Origin: Ignelater luminosus
Taxonomy: Eukaryota; Arthropoda; Insecta; Coleoptera; Elateridae
Length of the DNA stretch: 64,000 bases
Direction: 5' to 3'
NCBI GenBank assembly: GCA_011009095.1
Contig: VTPC01090592.1
Coordinates: 205,984-269,983 of the forward strand
How positions within the stretch are numbered: the first letter of the stretch is position 1; each line of letters begins with the position of its first letter. The translations under genes and the position numbers were made by a program. The notes below the pieces were generated by a model. The model saw nothing but the letters and a program-made list of their open reading frames with translations, was not told where the DNA came from and made no database searches. Below, in pieces: positions 1 through 10,565 of the stretch.

Positions 1-717
1 CTTTTTTACTAATTAAAAATTAAAATAATGTAATTAAAATGGAATTTTTATATACAGCAATGGAAACCTAATAAATCTTAGCTTTAATTTAATTAATTAG
101 AAGTTTAATAACTTTATAATTTATGTGGGCTTCGTGGACTTGATGGAATATTTCAAATCTAGGAGCGAGCTGGGTTTTCTCAACAAGTTTGTATTACTAT
201 TCAGTCAAAAAATATATCAATTAGAGTCAACCGTGGCTTCAAAGCCAGTGGTGGTCGTAAAATCATGGGGCCAGTCGTCAACAAACAATGTTAAGACCTT
301 CAACGTTGAATACTAAATGTTTTAATTTTCAACGTCACTTATTGATTTGAATTATTTTATCGGTGGGTTAAGGGAACACAAAATCTTTTAAAGGAAACTG
401 ATAGCCTGATTTGAAAATCTACCCATGGTTACTCTTATTGATTAGAAGACAGTGCGTTAGCTTACTCATTTGTTATACCGACATGTGCAAATAAGAACAT
501 TTTAATTCAGAAAATGTCATTTTACGGGGCGACTAGTATAATATCAAATAAATCATTCTGCTTACCACGTTTTCTTTTTTTATATTTTATGTAGAACTTG
601 TTCGGCTCAGTATTTTGTACTTTAATCTCCCTCATCTCGTTCCATCTTATTGTAATTTCATTTCCATCAAGAGATCAATTATTCTTGGACTGATCTACTA
701 GTGGTTTCAAATTAAAT
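1..717. other. AT-rich non-coding left flank
   Basis: No gene is recognised. A 63-residue open frame (125-316, +) reads without similarity that I can name and has no convincing splice acceptor before it. A last exon of a gene lying to the left cannot be excluded. Confidence 0.4.
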
Positions 718-718
718 A

Positions 719-962
719 CAGTAAAACTTCTCTATGGTGGACATCCACGGGACCTCAAAAACGTCTGATAATGAGAGGTGCCCGAATAAGGGAAGGAGGA
801 ATAAGATACCATTTTATATTCATAATCATATTTGTCTATAATAAAACGGTAATTCTGTGTTTTGAAGCTATTCCGCCACTACACGTTTGCCTTTTCAAAG
901 CGAATCTTTGATTGGGTAACGTACGAAAACAAAGTCCAATTTCGTCTAAGTTAAAAATGTTT
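719..962 (-). mobile_element. pogo/Tigger-type transposon fragment: terminal repeat plus DDE_1 piece
   Basis: At 719 the + strand starts CAGTAAAACTTCTCTATGG after a TA dinucleotide, the classic form of a pogo/Tigger terminal inverted repeat. On the - strand about 43 codons (962 down to 836) read as the start of the DDE_1 catalytic core. They include NLDEIGL, where the D is the first catalytic acid, then LPNQ and CSGG, then KHRITVLL. Everything between this core and the terminus, including the second and third acidic residues, is missing, so the element is internally deleted. At 962-964 the homology switches abruptly to a gypsy reverse transcriptase on the + strand, which marks an insertion or rearrangement junction. 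No second terminus was found. Family assignment is firm from the motif; the exact clade is not known. Confidence 0.65.
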
Positions 963-963
963 C

Positions 964-1800
964 TTGGGGAATATCCATCAAGCCGTCTATCATGCCTCGC
1001 ACATCGTCGTCCTGCAAAAGAAAAATGGGACTCCCAGATTCCGCCGTCTGCGTGCAAAGAAGCCACGCCTCTTCCGATTATTTAAAGAAACTTCGGAATC
1101 TGAGGCAAGCAGGGGTGTTTTCTTTAATCGATTTCAAGTCAGGATACTGACAGGTGCCTATGAAGGAATCCAGTAGCAGATATACATTCCAGCGGATGAT
1201 GACCCACCACGTCTTCGCAGGTTACTTACACGATTTCTCCCTGGTCTACCTCAAAGATACTATCATCTATTCAAAGATCCACCAAAAACACCTGCAGCGT
1301 CTGCGTTTGGTGTTCGAGAGGCTTCAAATACATGACATGCAATACCATCCGAAGAAGTGTCGTTTGACGCCTCTGAAATTCAATACCTTAGACACATTGT
1401 CAGCGCTACTGGAAATCGGCCGCAACAGCAAAGCCAACGCCCCCCCCAGAAACAAGAAAAAGCTCATCCAACACGCCACTTCTCTGACACTCCTGATAGT
1501 AGTCAAGAAAAAATAGCATTGCAGTACTTCAGAAGCAGCCCTCTTTGGAAAACTGAAGAAAGCCCTGGCCAGTCCGTTACCGCTCCGCCGTTCCAATCCT
1601 TAGCTGCCTTTGGTTTTGCAAATACGCGCAAGTGGCATTGGTGTAACGGTAGTTTTCTACCAGCAAGAGCGTTTGGCTATCGTGCGGTCAACAAGGAAGT
1701 ACAAGTATTATCTGGAAGATGGCTAGTTTGTTTTGCAAACGGATAGCAAGCCGTTAACCTGGTTACGCCTTACACCTGTTGAGTACTGTCCTGGTAAGTA
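964..1800 (+). pseudogene. Ty3/gypsy reverse transcriptase and RNase H remnant
   Basis: Decayed pol of a Ty3/gypsy LTR retrotransposon, spread over all three + frames. In order: a V-x-L-x-KKNGTPRF block (about 1000-1050) and QAGVFSLIDFKSGY followed by QVPMKESS (about 1108-1175). The active-site region comes next (about 1215-1275) and reads YLKDTIIYSK where functional elements have a YLDD-type motif, so the first catalytic aspartate is replaced by lysine. It is followed by LRLVFERL, HPKKC and an EIQYLRHIVSATG block in another frame (1375-1410). An RNase H piece with LQTDSKPLTWL lies near 1732-1768. Several frameshifts and stops make it non-functional. It continues into the integrase remnant downstream. 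A pogo fragment truncates it on the left. Confidence 0.75.
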
Positions 1801-2329
1801 AAGTAAACTTCTAAACATGCTTCCCGTCATCCTACCAAAGAAGATGAAGTCCTAACTCCAGAAACAGCAATTACTACGTTATCTCATTAAGACGTTGCTG
1901 AAGCCTCAGCTGCTAATTCAGCAACAAACTAGCAAGCTTAGCGGACAAGGTGCGAGACGTTCCATGCCACAACCAAACCTTCATACAGGAAGGCTGTCGA
2001 GATGCTTCTACGCCTCTAGCAGCTTCTCTAGGAAGAAGCAGATTGGGAGCGGGAATTTGTTCCCAATTACCACACTACCGATGGTCTTCTGTATTTTGGT
2101 AGAGAATAAAAGTTTTACGTTCCTACAGAAGTCCGAAAAAGAGAGTTTTCTATAAACATCATGATACCGTCTTCGCCGGTCATCTTAGTGCCGATGAGAT
2201 CCTTAGGAGTATTACTCAACGCTATCATTAGGCAGCTTTGAAACGATAAACTCACAATTAAATAAAGTTCTACATGTTGTACAGACCAAATTAAACAAAC
2301 GTTCCGCAGAAGCCGAGGTAGCCACAAAT

Positions 2330-3100
2330 TTCTTTCGAGATCAACGCTTGTGATCTTTTTGGTCTCTATCCGGAGTCGCCGACCAGATAAAAATAGATTT
2401 TTGCAGTAACAAATGGGTGGTGGCCTTTCCTTTGAAGAACGCTATCAGTACCGAATGTATTCAACAATTGGTAGAAGAGATATTTCTTCAGTTTGGGTAT
2501 CCCCGAGCCATCCTCTCAGATAATGGAATTTGTTGGACGTCGGTGGGAGGCCGCCTGTCTCGATAGAAGGTTCGACCCTGGTACACTGCAAACTTAAGAA
2601 AACACTTAGTCTTCAGCTAGCCGACAGCTCGCAGAACGCGTGGGACACCCAGCTCTTAAGGCTTTTCAGTCTTCAAAAACGTTGAAACGCAGCAACCGAT
2701 GCTTTGTTTAGCGCTCTGTTGTATGGCGGTGACCTTCCGTATCCTGGATATTGAGACGCAGGAACACCACTACAGCTGCCATCCCTAGAGGATCATTATG
2801 CCGAAGCTCGCCGAAGAGAGCATGAATATATCAAAATCCATAATAATCCATCTGAGGCACCGCCACCGCAATTTCAACTTTGGTTTGAATTCCACCACAT
2901 CAAAAATGCAATCATCCATTTGGAAAGCGTTGGAGTAGATCCAACCGCATTGTTCGTTGCATCCAAGGTAGCAATATGTATTTGATTGACGTGGAGGACT
3001 GTATCAACAAGCATCATTTGGATCGTCTTTGCCAAGCACAACCGCGACTTTCAGCAGCCCTCCCAGCACCCGCAGCACCAGCTTCACTTCTACGTCGCAA
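2330..3100 (+). pseudogene. Ty3/gypsy integrase remnant
   Basis: Continuation of the gypsy pol. Around 2350-2530 one can read, in shifting frames, a DLFG-Y block (first catalytic aspartate), then WVVAFPLKNA, TECIQQLVEEIF and FGYPRAILSDNG. The last contains the second catalytic aspartate of the DDE integrase core. Between 2590 and 2850 there are traces of the C-terminal part (QLADSSQNAWD; EDHYAEARREHEYIKIH). Multiple stops and frameshifts show it is dead. It probably belongs to the same insertion as the reverse transcriptase remnant at 964-1800, since order, strand and spacing match a gypsy pol. Confidence 0.7.
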
Positions 3101-3199
3101 GTTTACCAAACAATAATCAGTATCGGGTTGGTGGTAGTGCTCTTGTGGTACCAAGTGCCATTATCATTATCGCCGGCGACCTATCAGCAAGTCAAGGCC

Positions 3200-3925
3200 A
3201 TCCAGCCATTTGTCAAAACTGGACTAACCGGTAAGCGATCGTATCTAGTTGGAAGTGTGCGGACGAATTTTTACGTACTACGGACTCCGTTAAGATTTTC
3301 TCAAGTGCAGAAGATTAATTCGCAAGAATTGGACTGTCGTTAAGCTTCGGCTTATTTGTACCTTGCTTGTACATTAAATTCAAAAAAATTTACTGCTTTT
3401 TTAAGGGCAAAGTTTATAAGTATATAAATATATAAAGACATAGAAGACGTTTCTTTTTTCTCGCTTCTGCCCGGATCTCTTCCGAGCGGCAGCGGCGAAG
3501 GACGCAAAAGCGGCGATTTTGCAAAAAGGAAGGTTTGTTGTTGGACGCATACGGTACGCCTCTTCGTCTTACCAACGGGCCTTATGGAACTAAACGGAAA
3601 CGGACGAGCGTTAAAGTGTTTCGTTCGGATCCGATGAACGCGATTGTGGCGAGTGGTGCGTTGGGACGTTTTTCAGTTTCGCTTTTCGTGGATTTTTGTT
3701 TTATAATGAGAAGCTTCGTGGTAATTGCTAACTTTAAGAACCGTCTGCGTCAGCTCTAGTTTTCTTTATTTTCTGAACTAAACTCGAACGTAAGATTAAA
3801 GTTTATTAGAAAGCTTGAGTTTGATAATCAGAGAAATATGTATTTGAAAAAGTAAAAATTCATAAAGTTTTGGTTTCTGTAATAATCATTTGATAATAGT
3901 TAAAATTTTAAAAGGCATTAAACCG
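3200..3925 (+). other. possible gypsy 3' LTR / promoter-like region
   Basis: This interval follows the gypsy integrase. It is less AT-rich than its surroundings, with CG-rich stretches near 3480-3510 and 3540-3660, and carries a TATA-like tract (TATATAAATATATAAAG, about 3419-3435). That composition and position fit a 3' LTR with its promoter. No second copy of the LTR is visible in the window, so the boundaries and the assignment are inference. A 74-codon open frame at 3535-3759 has no recognisable product. Confidence 0.25.
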
Positions 3926-3929
3926 TTAA

Positions 3930-4140
3930 AGGTCGATTCACACATATCAGTGACGTATCCGCTCAGTTCCGTAAAATTCCATCAGTGTCAGTCATAAAAG
4001 ACATCGTTTCTCTAAATTTAAAGGGATGCATTCACACACGTCCGGCGTATTTTAACCTTTAGTATCCGATCAGTATCAGTAACGTGAAAGTGAATATCGT
4101 CGCCAAAGATATTTTTTAATAAATCACTGACGACCACTGA
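3930..4140. repeat. left terminal inverted repeat and subterminal motif cluster
   Basis: The TIR starts at 3930 and stays similar to the right end for about 30 bases (through CAGTGACGT). Inside it are repeated CAGTGAC, CAGTGTCAG, CAGTATCAG and two CACTGACGA/CACTGACGG copies (about 3958-4142), plus a second ATTCACACA block near 4030. Such subterminal motif clusters are usual binding sites for transposase or for the accessory Myb/MADF protein. The binding role here is inference. Confidence 0.75.
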
Positions 4141-4240
4141 CGGGTTCTGGTGCGTAGTTTGCTCGTTTGTGCGTATTGTATGTATATAAATAATTATTTT
4201 ATTTCAGTATTAGATACATAAATAATAAAAACCAAAAATA

Positions 4241-6362
4241 AATGATGAAAAACTGATTGAATTGGTTCGTAAATATCCTGTACTCTATGATTTATCCCAT
4301 TCTAAGTATATGGACAGCGGTTTCAAACTCGACATTTGGAATAAAATAGGAAGAGAAATGAAAGTAATAAATGGTAAGTACTTATTTTTATTATTATTAT
4401 TATTTATATGCATATGACTAACGTTTTATTACACGTATATTTTGAGTATACATAGTATAATAAAATCTTGTAAGCATTATCAACATATTAAAATACACTT
4501 ACTTACTTATTTTTATTATTATTATTATTTATATGCATATGACTAACGTTTTATTACACGTATATTTTGAGTATACATAGTATAATAAAATCTTGTAAGC
4601 ATTATCAACATATTAAAATACACTTNNNNNNNNNNTTAGATTTTTTCTTTCTGCCATGGTACAGATCCAACTTCTGAATTGAAGTACTCTTCGAACAGTT
4701 CTCTCACCCGAAAAGCATCCCATGTTGCATTGCCACCCTTCGTAGGCAAATTGTCAAGTCTTATTTCCACTTTTGTTTCATGCAAATTGGCGTTGGTTGT
4801 TTCGTATGTGTAGGTGTTTGCATCAAACCTTTTAATGAAATTGTGTAGAATACATGTTGAAAGTATTATATAATCCACATTTTCTGGTTTGGCCTGAAGT
4901 CGCCTATTATAGATTCTAAATTTTTGACACAAAATTCTAAACGTGTTTTCGACAATTCGTCTGACACGACATAAGCAATAATTAAAGATACGTTTGAATC
5001 TGTCTAAATCATGTCCTGAATATGGTCGCATTAAATAAGTTTTTAGGGGAATGCTTCGTCACCTACAATTACATGTGGAGCGCCAGTAGTTGTATGCGGC
5101 AATGTAGAATTTCCTGGTACAGATAAAGTACCTCGTTGAAGCGCTTTACCTAAATTAGAGTTTGAAAAAATTCCTCCATCACTGTTTTTACCGTATGCTC
5201 CAACATCAACAGCTATAAAATTGTAATGGGCGTCAACAAGCGCCAACAAGACAACTGAAAACGTCTTCTTGTAGTTGAAGTATAGGGAACCGCTATTTGG
5301 GGGAGCCTGAATGGTAATGTGTTTACCATCCAAAGCCCCCAAACAGTTAGGGAAATTCCAAAGTGTGAAAAAGTCGTTGGCTATGGATTTCCACATCTCT
5401 GTTGTAGGCTTTGGTAGCATTTCATTCATAAGGTGCTCAGTTATAACCTTGCAAGTGTCCATTACAATTTTGTATACTGTACTATGCCCCAGGCTGTAAC
5501 TAAAGAAAATTGTTTTTAGGGAATCTCCTGTAGCTAAATACCTAAAACAAGAAAACTGATTTTAATTAAAAACAGTAAAGTAACTGCTTGTAGTTTACAG
5601 TTTTTTTTAAATTGTTTCAGGTTCATCATGTAAAGCTAGATGAAACAATATACGAGACAATTATCGCAAATCGATCAAGAAAATAAAAACTAAAAGTGGA
5701 GATCCCGTAAAAAAAATAAAACGGTATAAATACTACGAACAACTAAGTTTCTTAAGCGATTATTTCTTTGAGAGGGAAACAAAAGGCAATATTGATACTG
5801 AAAACGATGTAGAGAACATAGACGAAGAAGAAAACTTACAGGATATTGATGCAGAAGAAACAACTTTATCGGAACCTACCGTATCAAAGCCAAGCGTTTC
5901 AGAAGTATTGGAACCTAATGTATTAGATGTGAGTGAAAACAAGTCATCTCATTTAAATCATCCCCAACTCAAATCATCAAGAAGGGCACCGCCACAACAA
6001 ACGGCTTCAGCAAAAGTAATGGAGTATTTGTTACGTAATAAAAAGGACAATCAAGTCACCACAGCACCACAACACCAGGTGGACGCTTTTCTAGCTGGTG
6101 TAGCACCAACATTAAAAAGCTTTCCGCCATATTACTTGCATCTGTTCAAAAATACGAAATAAAAATGCTCATGGAGCAGGACTTATATTCAAGATCTGGC
6201 CCCAATTTTGCTGACACTATAATAAGAACACATTCCGAGCACTCTTCATCGACATCAAGAGGAACTACTCCTTTACCATCGCCTGCTGCATCATTTCCAC
6301 AACATAGTTTTCAAGATCAAAATCAACAGCAAAATTATTTTCACAATTATCCAAATGACTAA
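4241..6362 (+). pseudogene. Harbinger accessory gene: MADF-BESS DNA-binding protein (two exons, frameshifted)
   Basis: Exon 1 (4241-4373) encodes the first half of a MADF domain: LIELVRKYPVLYDLSHSKY, then FKLDIWNKIGREM. It ends at a good donor, G|GTAAGTA. Exon 2 starts after TTGTTTCAG at 5621, in matching phase, with GSSCKAR and the end of the MADF domain. An acidic, Ser/Thr/Pro-rich linker follows (about 5760-6000), then a BESS-like C-terminus near 6080-6170 (DAFLAGVAPTLK, then YEIKMLMEQDLYS) and a Gln-rich tail ending at TAA 6360-6362. In Harbinger elements this second protein binds DNA and helps the transposase. As written, exon 2 has one-base shifts near 5640, near 5690 and in an A-run near 6120, so it is either recently inactivated or carries sequencing errors. 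An acceptor-like TTTATTTCAG ending at 4207 suggests an upstream leader exon; no start codon is clear. The intron contains the transposase 3' exon on the other strand. Confidence 0.8.
4380..4635 (+). repeat. 121-bp exact direct duplication next to an assembly gap
   Basis: Bases 4380-4500 recur exactly at 4505-4625, offset 125, and the second copy ends at a run of 10 N (4626-4635). The repeated block is intron sequence with a short ATT microsatellite. Two identical copies abutting a gap of fixed token length suggest two contig ends that overlap but were not merged, rather than a biological duplication. Confidence 0.85.
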
Positions 6363-6730
6363 ACATGATTTGTTAGAAGTACGTTTTAAATTGTTTAATA
6401 CGTTTAATATCTGTATTATGTACAAATAAATATTTGCTGCTTCGGTGTAATAGACTTTCTCTACTAAGTGTCTTGTTTTTTTAATTGTGGTCCTATTTTA
6501 CCGAGTAGAATATTGAAACATTCTTCGGACATTCTAAAATATTTGAAAAATTTTGTTCCATCGTCCATCAGTTCCTTGTACAAGGTAGCAAACTCTCCTT
6601 CACTTTCTCTTTTCTTCCAAGCCTCATGTACCCATTTGCGCTTCTTTGTTTGATGCGCTTCCTCTTCATCTAAAATTACGACAATCGTAGCCAATTCCCT
6701 GTCTGTAAATGCAGCCATCCTGACCAACAA
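4636..6730 (-). pseudogene. HARBI1-type DDE_4 transposase (two exons, frameshifted)
   Basis: The N-terminal exon (6730 down to about 6430) reads MAAFTDREL..., followed by FFKYFRMSEECFNILL and IGPQLKKQDT, the normal start of a Harbinger transposase. It then has two adjacent in-frame TAG codons near 6462-6467 before ITPKQQ. The second exon (5541 to 4636) begins after a TTTTAG acceptor with YLATGDS. It holds the DDE_4 core with all three catalytic acids visible: GALDGKHI (about 5320), VDVGAYGKNSDGG (about 5190) and RRIVENTFRIL (about 4950). A one-base deletion in a C-run near 5047 separates GDEAFP from the remainder. The exon 1 donor is not clear. The protein cuts and pastes the element. The breaks are few and single-base, so the copy is young or the sequence imperfect. 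The 3' end lies one base from the N gap. Confidence 0.85.
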
Positions 6731-6749
6731 TCACTGAGTTTAAACTGAA

Positions 6750-6844
6750 ACTGTACGGATATGTGTGAATAGACCCTACTGATACGTCACGGATGTCACT
6801 GACACTGAACTGACACGTCACTGTTATGTGTGAATCGACCTTAA
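6750..6844. repeat. right terminal inverted repeat and TAA duplication
   Basis: This mirror of the left end holds TGTGTGAATAGACC near 6762 and then dense CACTGAC / ACTGACACG motifs at 6790-6825. It closes with TGTGTGAATCGACCT ending at 6841 and a TAA duplication at 6842-6844. Confidence 0.85.
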
Positions 6845-9800
6845 AACGTCGGTTGACATTTATTTGAATTTGTACTATTTTTGGTTATAGTGTAGGATTT
6901 TATGGTTATTTCGTAGTGACGCAGTCCTTTTAGTTATAGGATATGAAAGTTTTAAGATTTATTATCTCTTTGCAATATTAAATTTATGTTTTGGTCAAAG
7001 AAGAGAGAACTAGGTTAGACAAACTAAATTAATCATTATCGTTAGAAATTGCCATAATTACGCTATAGTTTAGTAGCTCCATGCAATTTGTATCTCTAAC
7101 TATTCGGTTTGTACCTAAACGCTGTGTTACTACAGCGAACGATATTGGATTTTCTAAAGTGAAGTGATAAGTTTTACTATTCTCTTTGAGAAATGAAAAC
7201 TTCTAGGAGGGCTTGGACCAATATTACAAAGACTCCAATACTTTTTATTTAGTTAGTTCTGAAAGTTTTTGCATTCTTTTTGCCTTTTGTATATAATAAT
7301 AATTAAAAAAGAAATAATCATTACTGGTTTCGTTTTAATCTAATTATGAATTAGTCAGAGTAAATTATCTGCAACTAAAATTAAATCACTGCAGTAACAG
7401 CGTCTCATTTAAGCCATTAACAATTCCTTTTTGGAACCCCGTAATATAACATACACATGCTCACAGGATATACATCTGCAGCAGCTTTATAAGCATCCCA
7501 ACAGAATTATGTATTTAATAGGAAAATCTCAGTTCGCCTTATGCACGGTAATTTTCCTGAGTTACAAGTTCTTAGCACTAACATTCTAATCTGGTTATAC
7601 AGTTTCAAGTAAATGAAGCCACCGGGATAAGCGGTCTATCGATTTACATAAATATTTGCAATGGCGCTCCTCACATTGTTTGGCAAGCATAAAAGTCTTT
7701 ACTACAACGATTTATTTCTGATTACCTTCTGAGCTTGCGCTTTAATAGCTTAATAACTGAAATTAAATTGTTCCCGCCTATTAGCATTCTCCATTCCCTA
7801 AAATAAGAAATTCTTTTCATTTTTATAAGTAAATTAGCTAAAATGTGCAATTAGAAGTTGACCACTTTCAAGTTTATTTATAATTAGAATATTTTTAAAA
7901 AATTTATCCAGGCAGATTTATAATTTTTATTTGCTTTAAAAGCAATTACTTTTTATCAATTTAATTAAAACGGTTAAAAGTTAGATAATTTTACCATCCC
8001 CGATTTCGAGTCAAAAACGTAAATTAAGTTAATTGCTTTTAAAGCGAGGTATTAATTTGGGTTTAGTAAATGAAACTGATACAGGTTTTCATTTACTTTA
8101 AAATTAGTAAACAATATTAAAAAGCAACAAAAATAAAAAACAGAACAGATATTTTCCCTAAGAAAGATTGTGTAACTGTAAAATAAATCGTGGAGATTTT
8201 TAAACTCGACGATCTAAAATGGAAAAAAAAAGTTCAAGGATGTGATAAATATAGACATAAGAGAGGAAACGGAAGCGTGGAAAACGAAATAAAAATGGCA
8301 ATATCCGTAGAAACGTTAAAATGATTTTCACTTACAAAAATCACGTACTTTTCAAACGTAGTGGTTTTTCATGTATTAGTGTATATAACTTTAATGTTCT
8401 TTTTTAGAAATTGCTTTAAGTGTATACTTTGGTATTTCATTGTGAGCAAACTTCACTTATAATCGTACAAAGGATTTTCCGATATAAAACATCAAAAAGA
8501 AATATTACTTGTAGGTATTTGAAAAAAAACTTCCACTATGCGGGGTGTTTAAAGAACGATTTTATTGTTGAAATTGATTTTGAAGTGGTTTAAACAAGTA
8601 AAATCTTAGAAATTTTAAAACTACAAAAAAGTCTAATTTGGAATGATCAATTTACACTAATTTTAGTTAATCAAACTTCTAATAAATAATAAAGTAACAA
8701 GTACAAAAATGAACTTATAAAATTCACTGTTTAGTTGACAAACCATTAACCGGTATGTGCTTATGTAACATATGTATGATTGTAATTATTACAAAGTTTC
8801 TGATTGCTCACCACCAAGTTGTTCAACTTGTAATTGAAAACCAAATGCAAATAATTTCCCCAAAAGGACCTAAGTGTATAAGTGCCAATTTATCCTGAGC
8901 AACAACACCAAAAGAAAGTTTCAATATTGCGCAATCAAAGAACTTCCAAATATGAAGTCCTCAAAGATTTTGCGATTTCAGGAATTCCAACAAAATTCTC
9001 TCAAGGTTTTGTATCGAATCGACACTAATTTAAGGCAATAGTAATTCAAAACGAGCATCTTATTCTTTTTATAGGTGTCATCATCAAAATAATTTCAAAT
9101 ATGTATTTACCGGGCAAATTAAACAAAAGATGTTTTCCTATGGAAAAATCTTAATATTTCTAATACCAGGTAGTAGTTTGATGAAAAGTTTCAATTTTAC
9201 CTTCAGATTCCTCAAGGGAATTTACGAGAAATCTACACAGAACAAACTAATAATAAAACGCAACCATTTGCTCTGAGACTCGCTAATCGAATGATTAATG
9301 TGAAACTAAAACAAACGCAATGTGACAAAATACAAAATATGTTGCGCGGGAAATTAAACACAGGATCGATTTTAAATTGCAAGGTGGATTTAAAAATATA
9401 ATCGATCATTTTCGACCGTTTTCATACTTTTTTTTTAATGCAAGTTACGATTTTTTGATAATTATGCGCTCAAAATGAAATATTTAGACGGGACAACCAG
9501 GAATAACTAAAGAATACTGATTAGAATGTAATGATTTCAAAATAAATCAACAGAGAGAGAATTCACCGAATTCAAGATCCGTCGAGCTTTTTAAGGGACG
9601 ATTTAAATAAAAAATCCTAAAAACAGTTTTAGTGATAATTAGATGCTTATGCAGACCAAATTCCAGATCCGACCATAATTTGAAGAAATTTACTTAACAA
9701 AAATAGTCATTCGATATCAAAATTACAATGACGTTTCTGGTATTAACTAATTAATTGTATTTTGGCGGAACTTAAAATTCAAACATAATCTATTGATTAT

Positions 9801-10565
9801 GAAACGGTTTAGTATTATTGAATAAGAAATATTGAAAAGCAATTATTGAAAGGGCTATTAAGAATCAGTTTTAAGGATTTCTTCTGCTAACGTTGAACAA
9901 ATGCATCACAAACGAAACGTTACAAGCAAATAAAGCATAAAATTAAAATTGTTTAAAATTATTCGATTCTAAAAACAACAAAACAGATCAAAGAAATTTA
10001 AAGTCTATTAGAATACTACTGCAGAGTTAGGATAAAAGCACCAATACTCTGCCACCTAAAGAATATTTGAAGTTCAAACTCGTTTAAATTTAAAACGAAA
10101 TAATATTTATCAATGAAACTTTCTGTAAAGTTATGCATATTTAAATGATATACTTACTCAATCGTCAAAAGTCATAAAACGTTTAGTTTTATATTAGAAA
10201 AAAAATATTTCATTAAAACCGACACTTTGGCTCCGTAAGCCGCCGGTATTTACCAGTAATCCGCCGTCAAGGTCCTAGCAGCCGTCCTTTAAAGAAACAA
10301 AGATATAAACATCGTATAAATGAATGATTATTTCTTAAATGATTACATACGAATTCTTGGAAGCTTTATTCGGATCACACGTTTGACAAATAAAATCTTT
10401 ATTAGCGATATCTTCATTACGCGCTATAAGCATAACGTAATTTAACAATTTTATTCCTTTCTTGCATTTGTTTATAAACGATTTATTGAAACAAATTTAT
10501 TAAAAAAATACATGCAAATACAAAATAAGTAATAAATAAATGTATTTAATTCCTACTTTCTACGT
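6845..10565. other. non-coding AT-rich DNA holding one dispersed-repeat copy
   Basis: No gene or RNA is recognised. Open frames are short and AT-driven. The only structure I can support is the repeat at 8770-9800, annotated separately. Confidence 0.5.
8770..9800 (+). repeat. dispersed unknown repeat, copy 1
   Basis: Two blocks here, about 8770-9010 and 9710-9800, match the reverse complement of 23300-23690. Shared strings include TTGTATTTTGGCGG and CTGATTGCTCACCACCAAGTTG. In the second copy the blocks are separated by only about 60 bases, against about 700 here, so one copy has an insertion or deletion of roughly 640 bases. No protein coding is visible and the family is unknown to me. Confidence 0.65.

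Larger units (their letters stand above)
3927..6844. mobile_element. complete PIF/Harbinger DNA transposon
   Basis: A full-length element of about 2.9 kb (3930-6841). It is bounded by terminal inverted repeats beginning AGGTCGATTCACACATA on the left, with the reverse complement ending TATGTGTGAATCGACCT on the right, and flanked by TAA/TAA target-site duplications (3927-3929 and 6842-6844). Three-base TAA/TTA duplications, a DDE_4 (HARBI1-type) transposase and an accessory DNA-binding protein are the hallmarks of PIF/Harbinger. Both ends also carry a second, internal TIR-like block (ATTCACACACGTCCG near 4030; ACGGATATGTGTGAATAGACC near 6755) and clusters of CACTGAC/GTCAGTG motifs. The transposase (-) and the MADF/BESS gene (+) have alternating exons. 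An assembly gap of 10 N lies inside at 4626-4635. Confidence 0.92.

Noticed and set aside
125-316. 63-codon open frame near the left edge
   Set aside because: No recognisable family, no clear acceptor before it, and short; could be a last exon but cannot be supported.
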